Positions 34,733 through 42,989 of a DNA stretch of 64,000 nucleotides are shown in pieces. Source of the DNA: JAJTFW01 sp046330075. GTDB lineage: Bacteria > Bacteroidota > Bacteroidia > AKYH767-A > OLB10. The first letter of the stretch is position 1; every line of letters starts with the position of its first letter. The DNA lies in contig JAXLTL010000001.1 of NCBI GenBank assembly GCA_046330075.1, forward strand, positions 248,001 through 312,000, in the 5' to 3' direction. A program made the position numbers and the translations under genes. The notes below the pieces were generated by a model. That model did not search any database. It was not told the origin of the DNA and saw nothing but the letters and a program-made list of their open reading frames with translations.

Positions 34733-37594
34733 ATGAACATCAGAACAACGTTGATTGTTGCAGGTCTTCTCTTGTCGTTGACGGGGAGGGCTCAGATTTG
34801 TTTTCAGCAGAACCCCATGAATTATGCTTCCGGTACCGGACAAAATTTCCTGACGGGTTGCGTGTCCGGTAATTTTACTGCAGATGGTAATCCGGATGTG
34901 GCCGTCGCCTACACGAACAAGGTGAGAATTAAAAATGGTGATGGTACCGGTTTATTAACAAATGGATTATTGCTGAATATTGGTCTGGATAATGTGTATG
35001 ATCTGAAAGCAGCAGACATGGATAATGACGGGCTGGATGATATCGTTGTATTGAATGTCTATTGTCTGTTACACGTGTATTATAATAATGGAAACGGTAC
35101 GTTTGCCGATTCAGTTTATACCGGAGGAAGTTTGTTTGGGTCCGGAGATATGTTTGTCGCGGATTTTAATAACGATAATTTTAAAGATGTACTGATGGTG
35201 GGAGGTACTTCAACTCTGTACATGAGTTCTGCTGCACGGTCGTATGCTCCACAGCCTGTCTCCTTACCCTATACACCGGATGCAGCGTGCGTAGGAAACT
35301 GGAACAATGATGCGTTTACGGATATATTGGTAACGGATAATGGTGCACTCACTCCGCTGACAGGACAGGGCAACGGCACCTTTGTTACCGGCAGCAATAT
35401 TACCTTCCCGATAAATCTGTTTGACCTGACGCTGGCCGACATGAACAATGACTCCTACATGGATGTCATCTCCGGTGCCGGTTTTGATGTGACTGTGCAC
35501 TATCGGGATGCTTCAGGAGCCATTGTGCAAACTGATCAGATTACTACCAATGGGTCGGTGCTTGAATACCTGAATCCGGATGAAATTGTAGTTGCCGACC
35601 TGGAGCAAGATCAGTATCCGGAAATATTATTGGCGTCACAATGGAATTCGAATGTAATGGTGGTGAATAACCAGTCTGGCGTTTTATCAGCGCGTGAATA
35701 TGCCTGCACCGGAGGAGCTGCATTTCTTGCTATACAGGACATCAACCTCGATGGTCGTAGTGATATCGTTACTGCGAGCTCGGGCCTGGACGGTTATTTG
35801 AGTATTTTGTTAGGCGATACAGGTACTTCGTTTCAGGCAACAGAATATGTGTCAGCGTTAAATGGCTCGGTGCAGGATTTTGAAACAATGGCTGCAGGCG
35901 ATCTCAATGGAGATGGTTTTAAAGACCTCGTGACATTTGGATTCGATACAGTATTGGTGTTGATTAACGATGGGAGTGGTGGATTTTCGGCTCCGCTGAA
36001 ATTTGCTGCTCCGTTTACGGGGTCAGGAGGATCGCCGGTATTGCTCGATGACTTCAACAACGATGGTAAAAATGACGTTGTGATAACTGACCTTGCTGAG
36101 CACTTGTATTTGTACAGAGGATTGGGTAACGGATCGTTTTTATCACCACAGGTCATTCAGGCTCCCGGCTATCTTTATTGGGCAGCTATGGTGTCCGGTA
36201 AGTTTAACAATGATACCATCCCGGACATCGCTTACGGTACCAGCAATCAGATTAAAGTGTTGCTGAACAATGGAACCGGAGCATTTACCGCAGCCGGTAC
36301 CATCAGCACAACATCCTATGCATATAGTTTGTTCGCCGGTGATTACAACGAAGATGGTGTTGATGATATCGTTTTTACCAATCAGTTTACCGGAGGGTCG
36401 CTGTACATCAGTAACGGCAATGGTGTATTTACCGCGGGAGGTGGTTTTAGCAGTTGTATTAACGGGAGTATGTCGGCCGTTTGCGGCGGTGACCTGAATC
36501 ATGATGGACACCTCGATGTGGCCTTTACGGATTACGACTGTACCTATCCCGATCGGGTAATGGTCGCTTACGGAAACGGGGCCGGAGGCTTAACGTCAGG
36601 GTTGAATTTGAATGTTTATGAAACTCCATATCACGTAAAAATCGCGGATATCAATCTCGACGGATACAACGATGTCATTGCAAACAGTGCAACGGGTATT
36701 ATAACCGTCAGATTCTACAACCCTCAATTGTCGAATTTTTCTGTAGCTTATTACCTCGCATCTGGTCCGGCATCAGCTACAGTGCTGGTTGATGATCTGA
36801 ACAATGATTTAAAACCGGACCTGGCTTATGTAAATGTTGAGAGCCGTAATATAGGTGTTTCACTCAACGATATAGCAAGAATTGAGCCGGCCGGTTTTCA
36901 GTATCTCTGTGCCGGTGATAGTATATTACTCCATACAAGTAATATGGCTCCAGGAATAACCTGGAACAATGGAGCTACCAATGATTCGATTTATATTACC
37001 TCTCCCGGCTGGTATTATCTGACGGATACCAGTCTTACATTCGGCAGTTGCTTTGGGTCTGCTACTTTATATGTTGCAGCGCATACCGTTACTCCGCCTG
37101 TTTTCAGTTCAATCAATAATCCCGATTCTGTCTGTGCCAATACAATTGTGCCATTGGTGGCCACACCTGGCGGCGGAACATTTACAGGACAGGGAGTGTT
37201 CAGCGGCTTATTTAATACGGCCTTTGTTTCTCCCGGAAATTCGTATGCAATCAGTTATAGTTATACAGATTCCACAGGATGTACTTCTTCAGCAGTTACT
37301 CACTCCATTTACGTAGATGCCTGTATCGGACTGGAAGAAGTTCAGCGGAACGTGCCTGTCGTTTTTCCAAACCCTTCAGGCGATTTTGTTGAGATTCAGC
37401 AGCACCCTGATGCGCGCTATGACCGGCTAGAAGTGATGGATTTGTTTGGCCGTCGTATTGAAAGCAGAGCATTACACAGTGATCGGGTAGTGGTGCAGGT
37501 GAAAGATATGCGGCAGGGAAGTTATCAGTTAATCTTTACCGACACATCCGGAAAATTACCGGTTTGCTCAACGCGGATAACCGTAATTCATTGA
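34733..37594 (+). CDS. Secreted FG-GAP/VCBS-repeat protein with T9SS type A sorting domain
   Basis: The 953-residue protein has a signal peptide (I-V-A-G-L-L-L-S-L-T-G-R-A-Q). About a dozen FG-GAP repeats of 50-60 residues follow (residues ~30-700), each with a calcium-loop such as D-F-N-N-D-N-F-K-D-V, D-I-N-L-D-G-R-S-D-I or D-L-N-G-D-G-F-K-D-L. They should fold into two seven-bladed beta-propellers. Cysteine-containing beta domains follow (about 715-860). The C-terminus is type A T9SS (V-F-P-N-P-S-G-D-F-V ... Q-G-S-Y-Q-L-I-F). It is likely an outer-surface or released protein binding glycans or other proteins. A strong terminator follows. Confidence 0.9.
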   Translation: MNIRTTLIVAGLLLSLTGRAQICFQQNPMNYASGTGQNFLTGCVSGNFTADGNPDVAVAYTNKVRIKNGDGTGLLTNGLLLNIGLDNVYDLKAADMDNDGLDDIVVLNVYCLLHVYYNNGNGTFADSVYTGGSLFGSGDMFVADFNNDNFKDVLMVGGTSTLYMSSAARSYAPQPVSLPYTPDAACVGNWNNDAFTDILVTDNGALTPLTGQGNGTFVTGSNITFPINLFDLTLADMNNDSYMDVISGAGFDVTVHYRDASGAIVQTDQITTNGSVLEYLNPDEIVVADLEQDQYPEILLASQWNSNVMVVNNQSGVLSAREYACTGGAAFLAIQDINLDGRSDIVTASSGLDGYLSILLGDTGTSFQATEYVSALNGSVQDFETMAAGDLNGDGFKDLVTFGFDTVLVLINDGSGGFSAPLKFAAPFTGSGGSPVLLDDFNNDGKNDVVITDLAEHLYLYRGLGNGSFLSPQVIQAPGYLYWAAMVSGKFNNDTIPDIAYGTSNQIKVLLNNGTGAFTAAGTISTTSYAYSLFAGDYNEDGVDDIVFTNQFTGGSLYISNGNGVFTAGGGFSSCINGSMSAVCGGDLNHDGHLDVAFTDYDCTYPDRVMVAYGNGAGGLTSGLNLNVYETPYHVKIADINLDGYNDVIANSATGIITVRFYNPQLSNFSVAYYLASGPASATVLVDDLNNDLKPDLAYVNVESRNIGVSLNDIARIEPAGFQYLCAGDSILLHTSNMAPGITWNNGATNDSIYITSPGWYYLTDTSLTFGSCFGSATLYVAAHTVTPPVFSSINNPDSVCANTIVPLVATPGGGTFTGQGVFSGLFNTAFVSPGNSYAISYSYTDSTGCTSSAVTHSIYVDACIGLEEVQRNVPVVFPNPSGDFVEIQQHPDARYDRLEVMDLFGRRIESRALHSDRVVVQVKDMRQGSYQLIFTDTSGKLPVCSTRITVIH

Positions 37595-37679
37595 GGAACC
37601 AGATTTCCTCTGTCCGGAATAAAACGCAGCAGTGATCTGTCTGGCGGCGTTCCAATAAAATGGAATGCAAATAAAACAG

Positions 37680-37716
37680 AAAAGCTCTTCCCTGTATGGA
37701 AAGAGCTTTTCTTTTC
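37680..37716. terminator. Terminator between the FG-GAP gene and the cold-shock gene
   Basis: The stem aaaagctcttcc / ggaaagagctttt (one bulged A) is flanked by A-rich sequence on the left and TTTTCTTTT on the right. It can work in both directions between these convergent genes. Confidence 0.8.
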
Positions 37717-37767
37717 TGTCCCTGTTACCCGTCATTTTATTGACAAGGCAGGGAAAGATGAAGTTAC

Positions 37768-37959
37768 TTATCGTGCAATTTTAACGTTTACAGCGTTGAG
37801 GCCTTTTTTACCTTGCTGTGTTTCGTAAAACACTTCGTCGTTTTCACGAATCTGCTCAGTTAAACCTGTGGTGTGAACAAAAATTTCTGTTCCGTTTTCT
37901 TCTTTGATAAATCCGAAGCCTTTCGTTTCATTGAAGAATTTTACTATTCCTTTTTTCAT
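37768..37959 (-). CDS. Cold-shock domain RNA chaperone
   Basis: This 63-residue CspA-family protein is a single OB-fold with RNP1 K-G-F-G-F-I-K (13-19) and RNP2 E-I-F-V-H-T-T (25-31). It binds single-stranded nucleic acid and melts mRNA structure; not all copies are cold-induced. The length is standard for Bacteroidota. A long AT-rich stretch without genes lies upstream, with a -7 box about 270 nt before the start, which would agree with the long structured leaders of cold-shock mRNAs. Confidence 0.95.
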   Translation of the reverse strand: MKKGIVKFFNETKGFGFIKEENGTEIFVHTTGLTEQIRENDEVFYETQQGKKGLNAVNVKIAR

Positions 37960-38439
37960 TGTGATGTTTATTGTGCCTTTATAGGGCGGTTATTGTATTG
38001 ATGAAATTATTTCTTGGTTGCTTGTTGGTAGTGGATGGAATGTTGAATTGCATTTATGGCCATGCAACATTTCAGACCGTATTGAATTTTTGTTGCCAGA
38101 TGATTTAAGTAGTGAAGGGGTAAATCCGGATGACGTATGGTAATTCAAAATATTTTGCAAATGAAAAGTGTCAAATAATCCGAATTGTGTTTTGTTATGG
38201 TTTCCTGATTGCAGGTTTTTGATGTTTACGCAAATATAGTAATTAAAGTTGCTAATGGTGCGATTCGATACTGGATAGCTGTAAGTTTGAATGGTAATGG
38301 GTTGATCCTGTGGTCTGTAGAAATGTTTTAAGGCCAGGCTTTCTTTGAGGTTTTTTAAGTTTCCTGACTTAATTCCGGTTGCCGGACATTGTTTTTAGGA
38401 AGATTGAAAGCAGTTCAGATGACGGGAAAGTGGGGTTAT
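37960..38439. other. 480-nt intergenic region upstream of the cold-shock gene
   Basis: No gene is supported here. On the minus strand it holds a candidate -7 box (TATATTTG, 38231-38238), so about 265 nt could be an untranslated leader of the cold-shock gene. A small hairpin (tccgg-ttg-ccgga, near 38380) lies nearer mnmE. A small RNA cannot be excluded by eye. Confidence 0.4.
38231..38238 (-). promoter_or_regulatory. Candidate -7 box for the cold-shock gene
   Basis: The minus strand reads TATATTTG (TAnnTTTG). It is about 270 nt before the ATG, with no clear -33 element. Confidence 0.3.
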
Positions 38440-39843
38440 TTACTTTCCGATACAAAACTTACTGAAAATATTCCCTAACAAATCATCTGTATATACTTCG
38501 CCGGTAATATTCCCGAGATGATAAACGGCATCTTTTAGTTCGAGGGCGAGCAGATCAGTTACGAGTTGATGATGAATGCCGTCGATGACTTTCTGCAGCG
38601 CAGAAGCGGCGAGGTGCAGCGATTCGGCATGTCGCGCACTGGTCACAATCGATTGGTCGCCTTGTTCTCCGCGCCCGATGGCAGCACCGGCGAGTTTGGC
38701 TTTGAGCTCGTCGATGTTGCGGCCTTCTTTTGCTGAAATGAAAACAGCGTTCGGCAACTCTCTGTATTCTTTCAGGAGCTGATCGTAATCGAAGCGGTCG
38801 CTTTTGTTGATGACCGTGATGCACATGACCGCCGATGGATCGATGCCTTGCAGTAAATCGTTCCATTCTCTTTGTAACTCCTTCGCATCACTTTGGGCGG
38901 GATCGCAGAGGTAAATGATGATGGAGGCTTTGGCCGCGTGTTGTAAGGTGCGTTCTACTCCGATCTTTTCTATGGTATCGTCGGTGTGTCGGATACCGGC
39001 AGTATCCATGAAGCGGAAACGGATGCCGTCGATGACCAAATGGTCTTCAATGACATCGCGGGTGGTGCCGGCAATGTCGCTTACGATGGCGCGTTCTTCG
39101 TTGAGTAAAGCATTAAGCAGTGTACTTTTGCCAACGTTGGGCTTGCCGGCTATAAGGACCGGTACACCATTTTTCATGACGTTGCCGGAGGCAAAACTTT
39201 CCTGCAGTTTTTTTACTACGTGGCGCAGTTCCAGTACCAGCTCGAGGAGCTTGTCACGGTTGGCGAATTCTACATCTTCTTCGGCAAAATCAAGTTCGAG
39301 TTCAATGAGGGAGGCGAAATCAACGAGTCTCGTGCGTAAATCGCGGATGGTGCTACTGTATCCTCCGCGTAATTGCTGCAAGGCCGCTTTGTGCGCTCCG
39401 GCATGTTGGGCGGAAATAAGATCAGCTACGGCTTCGGCCTGACTGAGGTCCATCTTGCCATTCAGAAATGCACGCAGCGTAAATTCTCCGGCTTCGGCCA
39501 TTCGGATGCCGTTGCGTTGCAGGAGCTGTAGTATCGCCTGTTGAATATATACAGATCCGTGACAGGAGATCTCTGCTACGTCTTCGCCTGTAAAGGAGTG
39601 GGGGGTTTTAAAGATGCTGATGAGCACTTCATCCACTACCATCCCTGCATCATTTATCTGACCGTAGTGAATGGAATAGGGCCGGACAGTTCCAAAGTCC
39701 TTCGTTTTCCCTTTCATCGTTTTAAACAAGCGGCTGAGTGTCGGAAAGGTTTCTTTTCCGGAGATACGGATGACTGCCAAGGCACCCATGCCGGGGGCAG
39801 TGGCCAATGCACAAATAGTATCCGTTCGGTTGGGGAGATGCAT
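38440..39843 (-). CDS. mnmE: tRNA U34 modification GTPase
   Basis: MnmE, with MnmG, installs the carboxymethylaminomethyl (or aminomethyl) group on wobble uridine 34. The 467 residues hold an N-terminal tetrahydrofolate-binding domain, a helical domain and an inserted Ras-like G domain with G1 G-K-P-N-V-G-K-S-T, G2/K-loop G-T-T-R-D-V-I-E-D, G3 D-T-A-G-I-R and G4 N-K-S-D. The catalytic C-terminus F-C-I-G-K is intact. A -7 box stands 4 nt before the ATG, so the message may be leaderless. Length and motifs are fully normal. Confidence 0.97.
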   Translation of the reverse strand: MHLPNRTDTICALATAPGMGALAVIRISGKETFPTLSRLFKTMKGKTKDFGTVRPYSIHYGQINDAGMVVDEVLISIFKTPHSFTGEDVAEISCHGSVYIQQAILQLLQRNGIRMAEAGEFTLRAFLNGKMDLSQAEAVADLISAQHAGAHKAALQQLRGGYSSTIRDLRTRLVDFASLIELELDFAEEDVEFANRDKLLELVLELRHVVKKLQESFASGNVMKNGVPVLIAGKPNVGKSTLLNALLNEERAIVSDIAGTTRDVIEDHLVIDGIRFRFMDTAGIRHTDDTIEKIGVERTLQHAAKASIIIYLCDPAQSDAKELQREWNDLLQGIDPSAVMCITVINKSDRFDYDQLLKEYRELPNAVFISAKEGRNIDELKAKLAGAAIGRGEQGDQSIVTSARHAESLHLAASALQKVIDGIHHQLVTDLLALELKDAVYHLGNITGEVYTDDLLGNIFSKFCIGK

Positions 39844-39847
39844 GCCG

Positions 39848-39855
39848 CAAAGATA
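39848..39855 (-). promoter_or_regulatory. Candidate -7 box directly before mnmE
   Basis: The minus strand reads TATCTTTG, then CGGC, then the ATG. This spacing predicts transcription starting at or near the start codon. No -33 TTG at the usual distance. Confidence 0.4.
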
Positions 39856-39870
39856 CGACAGCGGAGGTTC

Positions 39871-40545
39871 TTAACGGTATAAGCCTTCGTCGATGTTTTT
39901 ACCTCTCGTGCCTCTCCAGCGCTTACGGAAACTCTCTCGCTCAGGAAGCGCAACGAATCCGTCCACATACGCGGAACTGAGATCTACTTCCGGATCATAC
40001 ATCGGTGGCTGCATGTTGCGTAAGGTGTCAAAAACCATGGGGAGCAAGGCTACTTCGGGACTTACTTTTTTTCGGCTGAAACGCCTGAGCAGCTTTGTCT
40101 GAAACGGATCAGAAGCGAGGGCAATGGTTTTGAATCCCAACTGCCGGGCTTTGTAATACGAATAATAGATGTTTTCGGTGCTGTGTTCTGCCCGGGTTTC
40201 CGTGTAAATGTTTTCGGCCGGAATACCCAGGGCCTTTGCATAGAGTGCCATGGCTTCAGCTTCTATCCAGGGACTGTATACGGCAGATCCGGAAAACATG
40301 ATGTTTTTGGCAATACCACGGTCGTAGAGGTACTTGGCCCAGAAAACACGGATTTTCATCACCATACTCCATTTCCCGTTTTCAATAGGGACACCGGGAA
40401 CCACCACCAGATCATATTGCTGATGCGATGAACGGACCAGCATCTTCGTGGCTGTTTTCGAGGTGTAACTGCATCCGGGCAGCAAGCCAAGTAAAAAAAG
40501 CAGGATAGTATACCGAAGGGGAACAGTGGTTTTATGGGTGTTCAT
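39871..40545 (-). CDS. DUF218/YdcF-family lipoprotein
   Basis: The 224-residue protein has a lipoprotein signal (L-L-G-L-L-P-G-C-S, lipid on Cys25) and a DUF218 (SanA/YdcF/ElyC) domain: Y-D-L-V-V-V-P-G-V-P, I-M-F-S-G-S-A-V-Y-S, I-Y-T-E-T-R-A-E-H-S-T-E-N and A-L-A-S-D-P-F-Q-T. Family members affect envelope integrity or vancomycin exclusion in enteric bacteria, and their chemistry is unresolved. It is divergent from another DUF218 gene starting at 40720. It ends 27 nt before the mnmE start, so read-through into mnmE is possible. Confidence 0.83.
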   Translation of the reverse strand: MNTHKTTVPLRYTILLFLLGLLPGCSYTSKTATKMLVRSSHQQYDLVVVPGVPIENGKWSMVMKIRVFWAKYLYDRGIAKNIMFSGSAVYSPWIEAEAMALYAKALGIPAENIYTETRAEHSTENIYYSYYKARQLGFKTIALASDPFQTKLLRRFSRKKVSPEVALLPMVFDTLRNMQPPMYDPEVDLSSAYVDGFVALPERESFRKRWRGTRGKNIDEGLYR

Positions 40546-40719
40546 GGGAGTGGTGATGGGTTGATCTGAAAGCTTCGATGGATCGAAGGTAAAGATATTT
40601 TGTTTTTTCGTTTACTGATTGCCGTGCCGGATTATTTGAGGATGGAGCAGGGACGGAGATGCGCCGGTTTGGGCTTTTTTTACGATTTTCGACAACTTGA
40701 GAACAATCTGAGCGTCGTT

Positions 40720-41487
40720 ATGTTCTTCGTCTTGTCAAAAATCCTCGATTTTTTTGTCACACCATTGGCCTGGATGCTGGTGTGTTTCCTGCTGTCGTTT
40801 ATCGTAAAAAAGGAGCAGGTTCGAAAACGATTGCGCGTTACAGGCTTCGTAATTCTGCTCGTGTTTTCAAACCCATGGCTGATTACCAGATTGATCTATG
40901 CCTGGGAAGTGCCACCGGTGAAATCGGAGAATATCCTGCAGCAGTATGATGTGGGAATCGTGCTTGGTGGAAGTATGAGGTATTATGATCCGGATCTGAA
41001 CAGAGTGGTGTATTCCTCCAGCGTCGACCGGCTCCTGCAGGCGATGCAGTTGTATCATGATGGAAAGATTAAAAAAATCTTACTGAGTGGCGGTTCGGGT
41101 TTTGTCAATTATCAGGACTGGAAAGAGTCAGGACTGATTTCAAAAGTGCTGCTGAAGAGTGGGGTGAAAGAGGAAGATATCATTCTGGAAAATGCTTCCA
41201 GAAATACCTATGAGAATGCAGTTAATTCAGTGGCCATGTTACAATCCGGAAAGTTTGGAAACCGTGTGTTGCTGATTACTTCTGCTTTTCACATGCGGCG
41301 CTCGCTGATGTGTTTTGAAAAACTGGGCTTTAAAGTGGATCCTTTTTCAGTGGATATCCGCTCGGCCATCCATATCAATACCCTCGATCGCATCATTCAA
41401 CCCGATGCAGAATGTATGATGCAATGGGATATGCTGATCCATGAATGGGTCGGAATTGTGATGTATAAACTGATGGGATACTGCTGA
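40720..41487 (+). CDS. DUF218/ElyC-family membrane protein
   Basis: I choose ATG 40720 (M-F-F-V-L-S-K-I-L), which leaves 255 residues; the open frame upstream lacks a family-like sequence. Two N-terminal membrane segments (about 5-28 and 40-55) are followed by the DUF218 domain with V-G-I-V-L-G-G-S-M-R-Y-Y, I-L-L-S-G-G-S-G, I-I-L-E-N-A-S-R-N-T-Y-E-N-A and L-L-I-T-S-A-F-H-M-R-R. The two-segment plus E-x-x-S-x-N-T-x-E-N layout is that of ElyC/YdcF, a family linked to envelope biogenesis. The gene ends directly at the composite repeat. Confidence 0.85.
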   Translation: MFFVLSKILDFFVTPLAWMLVCFLLSFIVKKEQVRKRLRVTGFVILLVFSNPWLITRLIYAWEVPPVKSENILQQYDVGIVLGGSMRYYDPDLNRVVYSSSVDRLLQAMQLYHDGKIKKILLSGGSGFVNYQDWKESGLISKVLLKSGVKEEDIILENASRNTYENAVNSVAMLQSGKFGNRVLLITSAFHMRRSLMCFEKLGFKVDPFSVDIRSAIHINTLDRIIQPDAECMMQWDMLIHEWVGIVMYKLMGYC

Positions 41488-41934
41488 TAATTCAGAATTC
41501 AGAATTAAGAATTCAGAATTAAAAATTGGGGAGGTAATTCTTAATTCTGAATTTAACACCAGTGTTCATCCAACTTTCGAAACTCCGGGTCGAGTGCTGA
41601 TGCAGCATTCAGAATTAAAAATTGGGGGGCAATTCTTAATTCTGAATTCTTAATTCTGAATTCTTAATTCTGAATTTAACACCAGTGTTCATCCAACTTT
41701 CGAAACTCCGGGTCGAGTGCTGATGCAGCATTCAGAATTAAAAAATTGGGGGGGTAATTCTTAATTCTTAATTCTTAATTCTGAATTCTTAATTCTTAAT
41801 TCTGAATTCTTAATTTAACACCAGTGTTCATCCAACTTTCGAAACTCCGGGTCGAGTGCTGATGCAGCATTCAGAATTAAAAAATTGGGGAGGTAATTCT
41901 TAATTCTTAATTCTGAATTCTTAATTCTGAATTA
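41488..41934. repeat. Composite tandem repeat: heptamer arrays, inverted repeats and three identical cores
   Basis: Three identical copies of a ~65-nt core (starting TTAACACCAGTGTTCATCCA, at 41553, 41676 and 41815) alternate with four AT-rich blocks. Each block has an 11-bp inverted repeat (TTCAGAATTAA / TTAATTCTGAA) around a G-rich loop (GGGGAGG, GGGGGG, GGGGGGG, GGGGAGG). The right arms run on as a variable number of heptamers (AATTCTT or AATTCTG). The core contains small hairpins (AACAC-CA-GTGTT; TGCTG-ATG-CAGCA). It begins right after the stop of the ElyC-like gene and runs into the 3' end of trxB. It could act as a two-way terminator or be a mobile/expanding element; function is unknown. 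Confidence 0.9.
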
Positions 41935-42862
41935 ACCTCGCGGCTAACCATCTTTCCGCGTCAAGTGCTGCCATACACCCGGATCCTGCAGCAGTAACCG
42001 CCTGACGATACATATGATCCTGCACATCTCCCGCTGCAAAAACACCTTCCACAGAGGTTAGTGTGCGTCCCGGAGTAGTAACAATGTATCCCGCTTCATC
42101 TAATTGCAGTTGTCCTTTGAATATGCCGGTGTTCGGTTCATGTCCGATCGCTACAAAAAATCCGGTTACTTCCAGTGTGCGGTCTTCGTTGGTTTTATTA
42201 TTTCGTACACGCACACCCGTTACCGTCTGGTCACCGAGTACTTCGGCTGTTTCGGAGTTGAACAGTACTTCGATATTGGGCGTATTGAGTACACGGTGCT
42301 GCATGGCCTTGGAGGCGCGCATTTCGTCACGGCGTACGATCATGTATACTTTTTTGCAAAGTTTGGCGAGGTAAGAGGCTTCTTCTGCAGCAGTATCTCC
42401 TGCACCAACAATAGCAACTTCTTGTCCGCGGAAGAAAAATCCATCACATACCGCACAGGCACTGACACCAAAACCGTTCAGTCGTTTCTCTGATTCCAGT
42501 CCGAGCCATTTCGCACTCGCACCGGTGGCAATGATGACTGCATCGGCTTCAATGGTATGTGTTTCATCTATGACTACTTTTTTAGTCGTACCACTGAAGT
42601 CGACGGATGTGGCATAGCCAAATCGTATGTCGGCACCAAATCGTTTGGCCTGCTTCTCGAAATCGATCATCATCTCCGGCCCCTGTATACCTTCAGGATA
42701 TCCCGGGTAATTTTCAACTTCGGTGGTGATGGTGAGTTGTCCGCCAGGTTGAAGTCCCTGATAAAGTACAGGTTTCAGGTCAGCACGGGCAGCATAGATG
42801 GCAGCTGTGTAACCGGCAGGACCGGAACCAATAATCAGCAGGTGGACGCGTTCAGTTGTCAT
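41921..42862 (-). CDS. trxB: Thioredoxin-disulfide reductase
   Basis: This 313-residue cytoplasmic flavoenzyme reduces thioredoxin with NADPH. It has the FAD motif G-S-G-P-A-G-Y-T-A-A (12-21), the redox pair Cys136/Cys139 in C-A-V-C-D, the NADPH motif G-A-G-D-T-A-A-E-E-A and the second FAD motif G-V-F-A-A-G-D-V near the C-terminus. The enzyme core is intact. The final residues (I-Q-N) and the stop codon are encoded by the first heptamers of the adjacent repeat array, so the very end of the protein appears altered by the repeat. Confidence 0.96.
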   Translation of the reverse strand: MTTERVHLLIIGSGPAGYTAAIYAARADLKPVLYQGLQPGGQLTITTEVENYPGYPEGIQGPEMMIDFEKQAKRFGADIRFGYATSVDFSGTTKKVVIDETHTIEADAVIIATGASAKWLGLESEKRLNGFGVSACAVCDGFFFRGQEVAIVGAGDTAAEEASYLAKLCKKVYMIVRRDEMRASKAMQHRVLNTPNIEVLFNSETAEVLGDQTVTGVRVRNNKTNEDRTLEVTGFFVAIGHEPNTGIFKGQLQLDEAGYIVTTPGRTLTSVEGVFAAGDVQDHMYRQAVTAAGSGCMAALDAERWLAARLIQN

Positions 42863-42883
42863 ATTTCAATTTTTACGTGGGTG

Positions 42884-42891
42884 CAAAAATA
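42884..42891 (-). promoter_or_regulatory. Candidate -7 box for trxB
   Basis: The minus strand reads TATTTTTG, about 20 nt before the ATG. No -33 element at the usual spacing. Confidence 0.4.
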
Positions 42892-42935
42892 GGTGAAAAG
42901 AGGGTGTCTGCTCATCTACATTTGTAACAAAAGCA

Positions 42936-42969
42936 CTGAGCGCGGACTTCGGGTGAAGTCCGCGCTCAG
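42936..42969 (-). terminator. Perfect 15-bp hairpin after the MoxR gene
   Basis: The arms (CTGAGCGCGGACTTC and its complement) are perfectly paired around a 4-nt loop. The minus-strand continuation TGCTTTTG is only moderately T-rich, so termination is likely but not certain. Confidence 0.65.
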
Positions 42970-42989
42970 ATTATCAGCAGCATGCGTTT

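Noticed and set aside
38915..39442. Plus-strand open frame (175 codons) within mnmE
   Set aside because: It is very serine-rich low-complexity antisense translation; mnmE is intact.
40600..40719. N-terminal 40-codon extension of the ElyC-like gene
   Set aside because: It begins at a non-ATG codon, contains charged sequence before the membrane segment and does not resemble the family; ATG 40720 fits better.
41488..41934. CRISPR array
   Set aside because: Repeats are AT-rich heptamers and long identical cores without unique spacers of regular length, and no cas genes are present.
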